DNA from: Scleroderma bovista
Taxonomy: Eukaryota > Basidiomycota > Agaricomycetes > Boletales > Sclerodermataceae
Direction: 5' to 3'
Length of the DNA stretch: 64,000 bases
Assembly: GCA_037178675.1 (NCBI GenBank)
Contig: JAYMGJ010000172.1
Coordinates: 231,389-295,388 of the forward strand
In this document: in pieces, positions 1-12,200 of the stretch
Numbering within the stretch: position 1 is the first letter of the stretch
How the letters are laid out: every line of letters starts with the position of its first letter
Made by a program: the position numbers and the translations under genes
The notes under the pieces: model-generated
Told to the model about the DNA's origin: nothing
Database searches by the model: none
Seen by the model: the letters and a program-made list of their open reading frames with translations, nothing else

Positions 1-2910
1 GCAACAGCAACAACAGCAGCAGCAAAATGCTCTCGGGCAACAGGGTCAGGGCATCCCGCCACCTCCACCGCAAAACGGACAGGACTACACACTATCGAGT
101 GTATTGCACTTTCTACAGACGGAATGGCGCTGCTACGAGCGCGACAGAAATGAATGGGAAATTGCAAGGGCTGAAATGAGGGTGGGTGTTCTTGCTCTTT
201 GTTTCTTGTATTCGTGGCCATGTCGGACAACTCGGATCATTGGCCTCGTATTTGCTACTTTGATACCCTTATGCTCATATCACATTGTCATAGGCTCGCA
301 TTGCCCTCCTTGAGGGTGAACGTCGTTCTTTCGAAAATGTAAAACTCGACCTTATGCGACGTATCAAAATGCTGGAATACGCATTGCGCATGGAACGGTA
401 TGCCCCCCCGCTATCTTTTGACCCTACCCATTCTAAAATATCCTGGCATGTGTCAGCTCCAAGCAACTAGGGCAGCCGTCAACGGTCACACAATCATCCA
501 AGCTAAATGCCACTCAGCAGAGTGCTAAAGACGACGCGAAAGAAGGCAGCAGAGGAAGCTCACCGCGCAGCGAAGGCATGTCCTTTGTTTTATTGCACCT
601 TCGTCTAATTAATCCTGGCCTTTGCACAAAGACTCTCCTCTCCCACCAGAACGCGCCCCCAACGCCACTTCCGCTGCTCCGCTCCGGCAGCCCTCGTGGT
701 CGGGGATTCCCGCCACCAGTACCCTGCAGACCACTGGTGCGGCCAGTTCCGCACTGGCTGCTAGGGCCCCGCCTGGGCGCGACCCCAAATCTCGCGCACG
801 CAGCCGCGAATATCTCAAACAATGTCTCCAAGAAATATCCTACCTCACATCCCCCCAGGCGATGAATCCCCTTCCTAACCGTCCCCTCATTACAAACCCC
901 AACCCTCCCATGGGACCCAATCCATCCGTCATGCCAGGTTCAGCAGGCGGCGTTGGTATGGGTGTTGGTGTCAATTCAAGTGCACCAGGGCTCAGTGGGT
1001 CTGTTGCTGTTACGGCAGCGCAAAATCCCGGTCTTGCACAATCTGGACAAGCACAAGTCCCACAGTCTTTTGAGCCGATATATAACGGACGCCCAAGGAA
1101 ACAGCTCCCGGATGGTCAGCCACAAGGTGTCAGTGGCTTGAACAGCGTATCAGGCAAGGAGTTCCCTCTTATGGGTGGCACACAAGCTACTAGCGCTACC
1201 ATGAACCTCGCTCCGGCGAGTGCCCCTCCGTCGACAGGATCGATGGAGCGGGGGAATCCGTTTGCAACTGCAGGTTCAACGCTGTGCCAACAACCACAGC
1301 AACAGCAACAACCCCGTCAAGTCCCACAGACGCCAGACAGCGAGTCCGGGCAGTCGCAGCAGTCACCACAATCACAGCGCGTGTCACAGCTGCCACCCCC
1401 TTTGCAACAGGACGGCACTCAGACTCCTGAGTCGCATGCTGAAGAAGAGTCATCAAAGCGGCAAACGGCCATTTTCCTCCCTGGGACGGAAGACGCAAGT
1501 GCATGGCGAGAGAAACTTCGCGCGACATATGAACAACACATGCAGCGGTGGAGAGACCCTGAAGAAGATGAGTCAGAAGAGGTTGGGGAAGAGGAAGATG
1601 AGTCAGAAAGTGTTGGCGTAGGAGTAGATGAGGGCGAAGGTGATGGCTCCAAGTCGTGGAAGTCAAAGAGGACTTTGAGAAAGTCGGTTTACTCCACTGG
1701 CTATGTTGTTCCGCAGGAACTGACGATGTGCTAATCTCCAGTCACTTGGATGCCGTACGCGCCGTGGCCTTCCATCCTACTGAACTCTGCCTTGCCACAG
1801 GGGGGGACGATGGTACCGTCAAAATTTGGCGAATGGATGTTTCCACTCTGACTTCCTCCACGTACGTCACGCATTTGTCCTTTTTACCTCGTGTCCTCAT
1901 CGCATTCACATAGCTCCCGTCCAACAACGGAAAGTGAGCCCCAGCTCACCCTCCGCGGTCACTCTGCTGCGATCACGCGCATTGTACACTCGCCCACGCG
2001 CCAACTCATTTACAGTGCCTCGCTTGATGCCAGCATACGAGTATGGTCGCTTCCTTCATCGTCACATACCACTTATGCGCCTTATGACCCGACTTCTGCG
2101 CGGGGCGAACTTATCGGACATACGGATGCTGTTTGGGACCTTGCCCTTGTACGGGACGAAAGCACCCTCATTAGCGGTGGTGCCGAAGGCGCCATCAAGA
2201 TATGGGACGTTGGCATTCCTGGCGGGGGTGCACTTCGGCTATCGTGGGGCTACCACGGTCTGGAAAGGGAGGCTGGTGAAAGCGAGGAGGACAGCGAAGA
2301 TCCGGGTGCCACATCCGTAGAGCCGATCAGGACAGACTTGAAGAAGGTTGCTGTATCTTATCAAAATGCGGTTGTGAAGATATTTGAGATAGAGACAGGA
2401 AAAGAGGTATCGCGATTATCTACGGATACGACATATGGTTGGTCTTTCCTAGGTGCCCCCGCCCAATTGATGCTTACGCGTTCTCATAGATGGCACACCA
2501 GCGACCCAGATCAATCGGATCATCTCACATCCGACGATGCCAATGCTTGTTACTGCCCACGAGGACAAATTCATCCGCATGTTCAACATTTCAACAGGCA
2601 AGTCCATCAATCCCTGGACGAGTTCACATGCTGACACGATACAGGCCAATGCACTCACAACATACTTGCACACTTGGATGGCGTGACCTCGTTATCCATC
2701 GATGCGGCCGGGTTCTCTCTCGTCTCAGGCTCACACGACTGTTCAGTGCGCTTCTGGGATCTGTTAGGCGCCCGAACGTGTACGCAAGAAATGACATCAC
2801 ACAGAGAAAAGGCAAAAGAAGGCGTTCTAGACGTTGAATTCCATGCCTCCTTACCATTCATGGCAAGCGCAGGCGCCGACGGCGTCGTTAAGCTCTATGC
2901 ATCATCATGA
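1..2910 (+). CDS. Striatin family protein (5' end outside window)
   Basis: Striatins are WD40 scaffolds of the STRIPAK phosphatase-kinase complex; in filamentous fungi (PRO11, StrA) they act in hyphal fusion and sexual development. The window opens inside a Gln/Pro stretch. The conserved N-terminal block follows: SSVLHFLQTEW and ERDRNEWEIARAEMR at about 95-180, then, after an intron, a coiled coil (ALLEGERRSFENVK, LMRRIKMLEYALRMER) around 301-396. A long Pro/Gln/Ser linker runs to about 1490, followed by an acidic stretch and a C-terminal WD40 propeller (HLDAVRAVAFHPTE, GGDDGTVKIWR, SASLDASIRVW, SGGAEGAIKIWD, SGSHDCSVRFWD, SAGADGVVKLYASS). The stop is TGA 2908-2910. At about 568 the frame-preserving splice uses a GC donor (GAAG|gcatgt) with the acceptor just before 631. 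The linker-to-WD join at about 1680 is best read using the acceptor at 1740, giving TLRNHLDAVRAV. Identity is firm; exact introns are inferred. Confidence 0.93.
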
Positions 2911-3424
2911 TTCACAGCTCACCAACCGGACTTGATTCAAGGATTTTCTTTTCGTGTACACACAAGTCTTAAGCTTGATGTGGCGGGATGGAATCATAGA
3001 TCAGCACGATTCTTACGTTTTTTTGTCTGCTGTGTAGGTATGCAGTGCTCAATCAAGGTCGTGGATCTTTACACAATACATTTGGGATCTTTATTCCATA
3101 TACCCTCAGCTGTCCTGTTTTTCATACGACTGTGCAATGTTTGTTTGAGATTGACAGCACTTTCAGGGTGATTTGGAATGAGTACACAGGGATCCTTGGA
3201 CCAGGTGACTCGTACATGATGTTATCAGTCACTGACACCACAGCTGGGACTCTAAGATTTAACAACTCGTGTTTTGAGATCCTTCGAGGTCAGAAATGGA
3301 ACGGGTTGGAGTCAAGAAATAAGGCTACAGCAACTTGCTATGAGTACATGGAAATATAGGCGTTAGCCAGGGTAAAATATGTGTCAAAGAACAACGAAAA
3401 TCGACCTCTGTACTTCCCAAGCGA
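2911..3424. other. Intergenic, convergent 3' regions
   Basis: About 510 bp between the 3' ends of the striatin and phosphodiesterase genes. It is AT-rich with only short open frames and no family match. Probably the two 3' UTRs. Confidence 0.6.
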
Positions 3425-4748
3425 TTAAATAGCTGCAAAGTTGGGTTAGAAATACCTTGATAGTGTCAACGAAGAGACTCACTGATCTTCATTCCTTGGT
3501 CTGCTGTGAGGATTTCTACACCGAGTTTATGGGGCTTAAGTAGGTCTCTACACTGGTCACTAATGACGTGGTTTATAGGACGGTCCGATGTGTATGTCTC
3601 CTTGCAATGCATGATGTATACCCTGAGGCCGGCGAGTGCATTGTGCAGGACTTCAGGGGAAGTCATGTCTTTTTTCTTCTTCTTCCGGAGTCGACCATTC
3701 TTAGCCCTCGAGGAGCTACGGGCAAGGACGACTTCCGTGGCAAGGTTGATCATTTCCTGAACCAAATGTTCGGGACTCAAATGACCGTAAAGAGCGTCGA
3801 TCGGCCGGCCTGTAGGATATGAACATTCTATGAATATGACGGACAAGTCATGTGGGATTTTGGGTGCAGCTGCACGCCAGACGATGATGTTTCTAGGGTT
3901 TTGCGCAATGCTGTCTGGTTCGACATCCCCGAAGAAGATGAATTCGTGGCCAGTAGGGACATGTTTGATGAAGAAGCACGAGCTTTCGTAAATCCCAGAA
4001 TTGTTCTTTCCGTGACTGATGGTCGCGTTGCGAACCGAGACATCTGGGAAGATGGACTTGTATTTCCCATCGTCGCCGAGGCTAAGTGCAGTGGAATGAG
4101 AAAGTCAACGCGATTATGGAGAAGTAGACTGACGTTTGATAAACCAATCGACACAACGGGTTGTCCTCGTCGTAGCCGGCCAGTCTGGGCCATATCCGAC
4201 CAGAGAAAATGGTCTCGAGGTCTTTGAGAGTCTGTGGGGAGCCGTATATACATTTGCTGCCGCCACCCATGGAGCCCGCGGACATCACCAGGCTGCTTAT
4301 GTGGTCGAGGTGGGCATGAGTGAGCAGGAAGCATCTCTCGGCATAAGCGTCAGTACAGTAAGTATCGGTTGTGCGAGGGACAGGGAGCTCACTTGACCGT
4401 CGAATACACAGTGGAGGGTGTGATTTTCTTCGGGGATTCATCGTCTGCGGCAGGTTCGCTGAACACTGTTGGATTTCGTTTCAAAATATGGCCAAGTGCT
4501 CCGTGTCCTGAACCTAGGAAGGGATGCGTTAGGAAAGGGTGTGTCGGAGAGAGGGGTTGCCACAGACCTGCCTCCAGCGCGATGATGCCGTCGTCCCAAG
4601 ACGCGTTGCAAGGTTTGAGCAAGTACCTGTGGAACTCTTGTATTCCAAATACGTGGAATAAACGCCATAGCGCCTACACGTACCCAGAGAGGTTGGTCTC
4701 GTCCAGACCGCCACCGGAACCCACTACAACGATATCGAAGACGGGCAT
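3425..4748 (-). CDS. 3',5'-cyclic-nucleotide phosphodiesterase, class II
   Basis: Class-II phosphodiesterases (yeast PDE1 type) hydrolyse cAMP in the cytosol and damp cAMP-PKA signalling; they adopt a metallo-beta-lactamase fold. The start is ATG at 4748 (MPVFDIVVVGSGGG). Exons then read YLLKPCNASWDDGIIALEAG and SGHGALGHILKRNP, followed by the metal-binding signature LLTHAHLDHISSLV (HxHLDH), TLKDLETIFSGRIWPRLAGYDE, and near the end FIECSYPTGRPIDALYGHLSPEHL. This motif order is the family's. The unspliced frame would stop at 3466, but a strong donor (gtgagt near 3475), a ctaac branch-like site and a ttgcag acceptor give a 50-nt last intron and the ending GMKITI with the stop at 3425-3427; I prefer that. 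A Lys-rich loop (RKKKKKD) lies in the C-terminal third. Convergent with striatin. Confidence 0.9.
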
Positions 4749-5413
4749 GACACTGACGAGGGAGAAGGTTGGGTCTACTTATACAGCCGTATTATATTTC
4801 TCTCGCCGAGCTGACAATTGGCAGTTGGACTCCGCCCTTGTTTTTTAATAGTACGTAGAAGAATTTCTCCGGGAGCAGTAAGTCGCGCAGGTACAAGTAC
4901 TGCAGCTACTTATAACACTTCACAGCTCAGCCTAATCATTTGAATTCGCTCCATTCTTATGCTCTGACTCATGCCTGGCCTTGTACTATCAATTGAACAA
5001 AGTCAGGATGCGAACCAAGCCACTGTGGTTCAGGTGCTGTTCGTGAGAATGGGAGACCGTTATCAGGGTTGATCCTGGATCTGACTCCTGAGGTCAATCA
5101 TACTAATCTGTGCCTCACACCAGCCTGATCCACAATTGCTCAAAGGTGTGTGTAGTATTCAACCAAACACGTCTGATCTACATAACAGGATAAAGTTAGA
5201 TTTTGAAACGTTGATCGGTGTCATGATCGTTAAATCGCTTTGACTGCAAAGGAATCGCCGAGAGCACAACGAAACACTCTGGGCACCTTTGTGGTCGGAA
5301 CGAATACCTTGAAAAAATATGTTGGATTATCCGAGACTTTCAACGTGACTCACGAAGTCCAACTTACCTTCGCATGGGCCAACTAGCATCCCCTGATACC
5401 TCACTTTGCATAT
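4749..5413. other. Upstream region and start of a duplicated block
   Basis: I see no gene in this stretch. From about 5200 it resembles 6680-6970 (shared words around tttcaacgtgac and cgaagt), so the duplication of the neighbouring DUF6534 gene includes its promoter region. Confidence 0.45.
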
Positions 5414-5930
5414 ATGGGACAGTACGACAAGACACTCGGTGTGTTAGTTTAACTTGTCGCAAAACCGATCTGCTGCCTCAAAGCGCTCTTCTGTGAGGAC
5501 TTTCTGTGTGTCACTCATGTTCCATGGGAAACTGATCGTGCTTTTTTTCCCAAGCCAATACCCATCTTTTCTGGATCGTCACCTACCTTGCGCTGTATTA
5601 CAGGAAAAATGAGCGGATGCCTTGTTCCATTACTCTACTCAGTTTTCGCAGAAGACAACAATCCCTTTCATATCAAGTCTGCACTAATATTTTTAATTCT
5701 AGCAACATCGCGTTCATACCCTATTTTCCAGATGTGTGCGCCGTGGCGATGATCAAGACCCTTCATCATTGGCACAGTTCATAGTGCTCATCTTAGCTCG
5801 AACCTTGTACATTAAATTAATAGGTTGATCTACGGGGTGTTCATTCCGTCCTTTGTCCCTTTCAAAGTGCTGATCCTCTAATACTGTCACAAATTTCGAC
5901 AACCCACCAAATTCAGACTCTGACTTGATC
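5414..5930 (+). pseudogene. Truncated, decayed duplicate of the DUF6534 gene
   Basis: This block aligns by eye with the first exons of the DUF6534 gene at 6974. It keeps the start ATGGGACAGTACGACAAGAC (MGQYDKTL), the following intron, the exon NTHLFWIVTYLALYYRK (counterpart of NTYLFGLVSYQFAVYYGTK) and a frame related to FHIK. It is broken in several ways: the donor after the YYRK exon reads AAATGAG instead of AAGTAAG; the next exon (counterpart of LMVLCLFIIDIVHSA) has lost frame; and similarity ends around the VTDFG exon, so the C-terminal half is absent. A truncated tandem copy is the simplest reading; expression of a short product is possible but not supported. Confidence 0.7.
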
Positions 5931-5978
5931 AGATGTATAAGTTGGTAAGAGGGTGAAGAACCTCCATCGGGCGTGTTC

Positions 5979-6641
5979 TTATTGTAGACTATTCACACTG
6001 ACAAAATTATGGAAAAAGACCATATTTCGAAACCGATCAGGTGCACTGACATCTGCGTGAAAGTAAGCTGGTTGAGTTGTAAAGCACCATTTGAGGCTTT
6101 GAGATAATACATCGAGGTTTCTGTACATGCGCCAATTTTCCCTCAATTCTGGGAATCTATTCCTGTAGTAAAATACAGCATTTTGAAGGGAAAACAAATC
6201 ATATTTACAGGGGAAAAATGTTTGCACCATAGGATGTCTTCTCACACTCGAAGGGTCGCCGCGATCAGGGCCTCCAGCCAAGATCACGGTTCCTGCGTCT
6301 CTCAAAAAAGGGGTCATTTCATTGCTTATATAACCAAGACTTTCATAATGTGGTCAATCACGTTAGGACATTTCGGGAATGGGACTGGAACTTCCTCGAG
6401 TCCTCGCTCAGGGCTGTCTACGCTAGAAGCTATGCTCATTGCTCATACCCTCACGGCGTCATCTGATACTACGTAAAATTCGGGACTCAGCTTACACAAC
6501 ATGAGATTCTTAGAAAGTCCAATCAGAATTGTGACAGAGCGTTGAAAGGTTGGTCGATAGGCTGGTATGATCATACACCAAAAGTGTAGCGCGCGGATCA
6601 GGTGCGAGTGTGAGTTCTGTAACTTCTGTTACCCTTGACAT
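5979..6641 (-). other. Unassigned coding-like locus, possibly a broken gene
   Basis: This locus lies between the two DUF6534 copies, on the opposite strand. It has three coding-looking stretches: an N-terminal piece from ATG 6641 (MSRVTEVTELTLAPDPRA), a piece around 6350-6480 (SPEFYVVSDDAV, then GLEEVPVPFPKCPNVIDHIM), and an open frame of 112 codons at 6317-5979 (FLRDAGTVILAGGPDRGDP, RRHPMVQTFF, ending in NSLQ). The pieces can be joined only with very short or non-obvious introns. I do not recognise the family. It could be a lineage-specific gene or a relic inserted between the duplicates. Confidence 0.3.
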
Positions 6642-6973
6642 TTTGGCCACAGAGATGGCAAGGGACCAATCTTTGTGCTCGAAGCGGATGTTTTACTTGG
6701 CGGCAAACCAAAAACTTTGTTAATTGGTGGCAAGTTTCAACGTGACCCGCGAAGTGTCCAACTGCTGAATTGAAGGTGGACGAATTACGCTATGCGCGCT
6801 TGCTGCGGTTTTTTTCCTTGAGTGCTCGGCAAGCATTGTTACTCAACTCGGCAAGTGCTAAGCGTTGAAACACCCAAGCTGCTGTTTCAGCGTTTGCATT
6901 TTGCAGATGGCCCCCACTTGAACTTGCCTACGAACTTAGCTAAGTTCATCCCTTGATACTACGTTTTGCACAC

Positions 6974-8621
6974 ATGGGCCAGTATGACAAGACACTCGGT
7001 GCGTCAGTCTACTAAGTTTAACTCGCCCCGAAGTTGACTCGCTACATCAAACTTCAAAGGTACTCTCTTGGTGGGGACTCTCTGTGTGTCACATGCATCT
7101 GACTTGTACCACCTTCTGTGCATATCTGACTGTGCTTTTTAAGTCAACACGTATCTGTTCGGGCTCGTCTCCTACCAATTTGCGGTATATTACGGGACAA
7201 GTAAGCAGGACACTCCGCTTGGACCATTACTTCACTTAGCTTTTGCAGAATTCAATGATCGCCTTCATATAAAGTCTGCACTGATATAATTACTGTCAGC
7301 GGTATCGCATTCATACCTTACTTCCTAGGTTGATGGTATTGTGCCTGTTCATCATTGACATAGTCCACAGTGCAGGGTGAGTATGTTAATCTTATTCGCA
7401 GTTCACATTCAAACTCTGCACTTTGACAGGGCAGTCTACATGGTTTGGGTATATGCGTTCGTTCTGTCCTTTGTGCCTTTCAAAATACTAAACCTCCAAT
7501 AGCGTCACAGATTTCGGTTACCCACTTGCTTTGGGATGTAAGTCGTCGTTACCGTTCCTTTCGAGCGGTTGCAGTTGATTTCCAAAGATGAACTTTGGCC
7601 CTTCCCATTTACACCGATCGGCACTGCAGCTGCTGCACTGATTACGCACCTACTTTTGGGCAACCGGTATGTGCACACTACATTGATAATGTCATCGGTA
7701 CTGCTTAAAACTCTCCCCTCGTGCTTGCTACAGTATCTGGCGCCTCACTGGAAACACACCCTTGTATATCGGTATCATCATTATGGCTGTCATTACATTC
7801 TGTCTCGGTATGGGCTGTGGTATCTGGGGATGGACCATTCATGTGTGAGTGGCCAAGCTTGAATTAGAGGTTTATGTACTGATAATTTTGCTACTCGTGC
7901 TAGTATTGCGGAACTCCCTCGCATTGATTCCATCGCAACCGCATGGCTTTCGATGCAGGTAATCCTCGACACAGTCCTTACAGGTTAGATGATCCGCTAT
8001 CTCCTAATAATCATATATGATAATTCTGGTTACTTATTCAGTTGTACTCTCTTTTACCCTTTATCGCGCAAGGACGGGTTGCCCTCCGTCCGATACAGTT
8101 ATTTGGCGTTTGATTCGCGGCGCTCTCCAAACCGGTTTATTTGCCAGTATTTTTGCAGTGGGGGAGCTGACTTGCTTCCTCCTGTTACCGACCAGCTACT
8201 TATATGCCATGCTCGCCATACCTGTTGGTCGAATTTACTCTAATGTGAGTGGGTTGCATACCTGATTTTGATGACGTTTCGTGATGGACATGGCAGACTC
8301 TGCTTGATACGCTTCTGGTCCGGGAAAGCCTTAGGCTGCAGTTGTCAAGTATCGAGTTCCAGAGAACATCAATGGTATGTTGTTCCTTATTTTTGGACGG
8401 CTCATTTTGATTGTTCGTTGGAATTCTTTTCACTGGGTTCCCTCTGCTAATTTCTTCAATACCGCCCACTTTCTGATGTGCAGTTGATGGGTTGGGTGCC
8501 TTCAGATGTTGGACAAACTCCGAGTGCCACGACTACGAGTATTCGCGAGAGTCTACAGGAAAATGCAGATCCCGCCTCATTTGATGCAGATAGGAAGAGG
8601 ACTACTCTACATTTGGCTTAA
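6974..8621 (+). CDS. DUF6534 integral membrane protein
   Basis: DUF6534 proteins are seven-helix membrane proteins greatly expanded in mushroom fungi; their function is unknown. The small exons read MGQYDKTLG, GTLLVGTLF, NTYLFGLVSYQFAVYYGTK, FNDRLHIK, LMVLCLFIIDIVHSA, AVYMVW, VTDFGYPLALG, PFTPIGTAAAALITHLLLGN, RIWRLTGNTPLYIGIIIM, ELPRIDSIATAWLSMQVILD, and finally the domain core (SDTVIWRLIRGALQTGLF, LLPTSYLYAMLAIPVGRIYSN, TLLDTLLVRESLR). A cytoplasmic-looking tail ends at TAA 8619-8621. First exons: 6974-6998, 7060-7083, 7144-7200, 7249-7273. The join between the AVYMVW and VTDFG exons (about 7448 to 7503) does not keep frame with the obvious GT-AG choice, so either I missed a junction or the gene has a frameshift. 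Family call firm, functionality less so. Confidence 0.75.
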
Positions 8622-9254
8622 TGGCTCATCCAGAGTTGTGTACAGACTGTTGGTCTGTTATGTATGTAGGGCGGTACAGACCGTAGTCTGCGAGGTTAAC
8701 CCAACCCACCCTCGTAGCTTACTTTCTCCCCAGGACCGGCAACTGAGGCTGGAGGCGCTTCGCGCCTCACCCGCTTTCATCATCACGTTGCATCAGATCT
8801 ATCACTATATAGACTCTAATCACTCGCGCCTGTATCTACGGTATAGTGCCCATATATACACTTCTTTCTCCGTCAAAGCGCATCAGATTCCGCAGACCAA
8901 AGAGCCATGGTTTAATTCGAACTCTGAGCCTATGGTAGGTGCACTATTCTACGCCGGGAACAGGTGGTCAAGGCGGGTTACGCAGCTTGGGCCTACCAGT
9001 TTGTCACGGCCTTGCTCAACAGCTCACTTGTAAATCAACTCCACATCCTACTTTGCACTACTCATGTTGGATCTTGACCTAACATCAGGAGAATTACCAA
9101 GTGCTTAAAATAAATGAGCGTGCATAGTGTGTGTAAATAGATCCAAAAAAACTATACATCCGTCATGAAAAGGAGCGACTACGTGAAGAAATGAGAGAAA
9201 CAAAACGAGGAAAAAATTACAACCCGAGGATCAATAGATAAAATATCGATACTT
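8622..9254. other. Intergenic with a small perfect hairpin
   Basis: Between the DUF6534 stop and the end of the EDE1-like gene. It contains GTACAGAC twice (about 8644 and 8678) and a perfect 7-bp stem with a 3-nt loop at 8752-8768 (GAGGCGC-TTC-GCGCCTC). No convincing gene. Confidence 0.5.
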
Positions 9255-12200
9255 TCACTGTGCACCAAGAAGGCTATTAAGAGCTTTCTGCACGTCATAG
9301 TCGTGCGCCTCCAGTGCTGCGACGGCCTGGTTCCGACTGAAGCCCATAGCGGATAATTGCTTGACAGGTTCAACATCCTCTTCAGCACCCGGGGGGCCGT
9401 TTTGTTCCATAATCGGTGTCGCTTGTTGAGCAAGGCTTGAGGGGGGAAGTGGCGGAGCCTGTTCGTGTTTCTTTCTCTTTCCAAATGGCAACCGTAACTG
9501 AAGAGAAAGAGTAATGAATCACAGGATGGTCTACCAAACGCCACAGCTAGACTCACGCTAATCTTGGAGTGTCGTGGGGGCGGAGCTGGCTTTTCATGCG
9601 CCACATCCCTCGACGATGATGTTGATGACCTCTGCGTCTTTGGAGAGGTAACCCGCGGCGGAGGCGATGCGGCTCGTCGATGTGGCGAGGCAGACCTTCC
9701 CGAGGTTACGCGTGGAGAGGAAGGACCACGAGGCGATATCGGTGGGGAGATGGCAGGGAACGGCTTCCCAACATCAGATGGAGATGGAGATGCTGCCATG
9801 GTAAATGCTTTTGAGGAGCGCGAAGAGAATGAATTATCAAGCTTCAATGCTTGTGATGCTTCCAGCCCCCCGAACGCCTCCTCGAACGCGATGCCAGCCG
9901 GCGGTCCTGGTTGGTTCGGTGGATTAGCACCGGTCTTCTCTGATTCAGCTGCTGGGCCAGTGCTCCAGGGACCAGCGAAAGCACTCTCAAACGAGACAGA
10001 TGTACCGGACTGCTGAGGGGGAATTTCTTTGGGTCCAGTAAGGGTGGTTGTTGCCTGAGGCGAGGGTTCCGCTAACCCATTTGTATTCCCTGCCGGGGTT
10101 TTGTCTGGCTGAATATTGCCATTCATAGGAGTGACAGTGGACGGCAGAGTGGACTCCACGGTGCGCGTAGTAGTTGCCTCGGCAGCTACAGCGGCTGTAG
10201 GCCCAAAGTCGAAGTTGTCGTCAAACGCAGTGTCGAATGAAAAACCTGACGAGGGCTGTGAAGGACTGGTGGTAGGTGGCTTACCGAACGCTTCATCAAA
10301 ACTTGTCAGAGGGCTCTGAGTAGTGAATTCGGCGGGCTTGCTCAGTGGTGCACCAAAAGCATCAACAGGCACTGTGCTCGGACGTCGAGCCTCTGATTTA
10401 GTCGTGGGCACGCTAGAACTTGCCACACCACTATCCAACGGGCCAAAAACAGCATCAAAGGAAATTGGAGCTGACGGCAATGATAGTTCGGTTGACGGAG
10501 CGCCCACGGCTGCCTGAGCATCATTCTGTGTAGCATCTTCGTTGGTATCTTGGTCGCTGTCATTGTCACTATCCGAGTCCTGGACTTCCAACTCTTGCAG
10601 GTTCGTGGACAGGTCGGTCTCCTGTTCATCGGTCCTGTCTGATGGCTGCTCTGGAATGTCATCGAGTGCGGGGAAATGGGAGGCTGCAACATCCAGTGAC
10701 GGGATTCGCGTTGGGTCGCTGCCTTGGTTGGTGACGGGTGTACCGCCATTAGGCGTAGCAAAGTGCTCGCTGATGGGGGTAGCAAGAGCATCATTAAAAT
10801 CGGCGGATGTATGATGTAGACGAGGCGTGGTTGCGCCTTCAGCAGCGTCCGTGTCTGGTGCAGTCGCGGGTGATTGCTGCCTCTCCCCCTCAAATGCTTG
10901 CATAAAGCCGAAAGGGTTGTCAGCAGTCGTGATCGGGTGGGGAACAGGGGGAGACTCGATGGGAATGGACACCGTCGAAAACGACCTGAGAGGAGACTGT
11001 GACCGGGGTGTGGACAAATCGGCGGACTTTGTGAGCTTGTCGAATGGATTGTTGCTCTTGGCGCCACCAGGGCTGATCGTCCCAGTTAAGTCTGGAGTTA
11101 AAGGTAACGGCTGAGCAGCGGCAAAGGCCAATGAATTCGCCGGGGATATTGCCCTCTCAGCAGCGGGGACAACGGCAGCGGGGACATCCGCATCCACCTC
11201 TTCTCGTTCCTCGACAACGTTGGTAAGGTCCGTCTGTGCTTCCTCCAACTCCTTGTCAACCTTCGCTTTCTCGGATTCTTTTGTAGCGAACTGCTTCCGA
11301 GCGATAGCAAGGAGACCTTTTTGCTGCTTTGCCTCTTTCTTGACCTTCTCAACCTCCTGCCTTGTGGTGGCGATCTGGCTCGTCAGCTCTACGATCCCCC
11401 TATTCAAGTCTCGTACTTCCTCCTTATCTCGGAGGAATGACCCCTCCAATTCCGCTTTCTCGACCCGTACGGCGCTAAGATCACTCTCGCCCCTGATCAG
11501 TTCTTCCCGGACCTTCTGGATCTCGGCTGTCTGAGCTGCATGCCGTTCACGAAGGACGCCTAATAGCGCAGTCTCGGTCTCGAACGACGCTTTAGCCGAA
11601 GCAAGCTGAGTCTGCAACGCAGAAAGCTGTGCCGCTTGGGTAGACAGGGTTATCTCGAGGTTCTCACGTTCTGCTTTGGTGGACTGCAGGGTCTTGTTCG
11701 TCGAGGTGAGTTGGTTCTGCAGGTTACCAATTTCTGCAGACTGATCATGGAGTGAAGAAGATATATGCGTGTCATCGTCATCCCCAAGAAGATCTTTGTT
11801 GAACGCTTAAAAAGCCGCCTTAGAACATCGCAAATCCAGGTGGAAGGTTGCACCTACGAGAATTAACAGCCGGTGCACCAAATGGATCAGTGATCGACGA
11901 GGTAGGAAAGTGGCTCGCAACCTGGGCACCAGTTTGCTGAGGCTGAAGCGTACTCTGGGGTTGCGTATTCACAGTCGACGAGGAAGCAGAGTCGTCCCAC
12001 AGGAGATCCCGGATTGGTTCGGACAGTTGAGAGGCTGGTGTAGTGAATGGAGGAACAGGAGTTCGCATGGACGGAGGTACAAGTGACGGCGGGAGGCTTG
12101 CGGGAACATCCTTACCGGAAACCTTACCCTGGATAAGATGCAGTGCAACTGCTAACCCATCGCGCGTCAGACGACCATCGTTATTAATGTCGGCAAGATC

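Noticed and set aside
1196..1666. 156-codon minus-strand frame
   Set aside because: Antisense to the Gln/Pro/Ser-rich linker of striatin; compositional shadow.
10342..11067. 241-codon minus-strand frame
   Set aside because: Alternative frame of the EDE1-like gene's low-complexity region.
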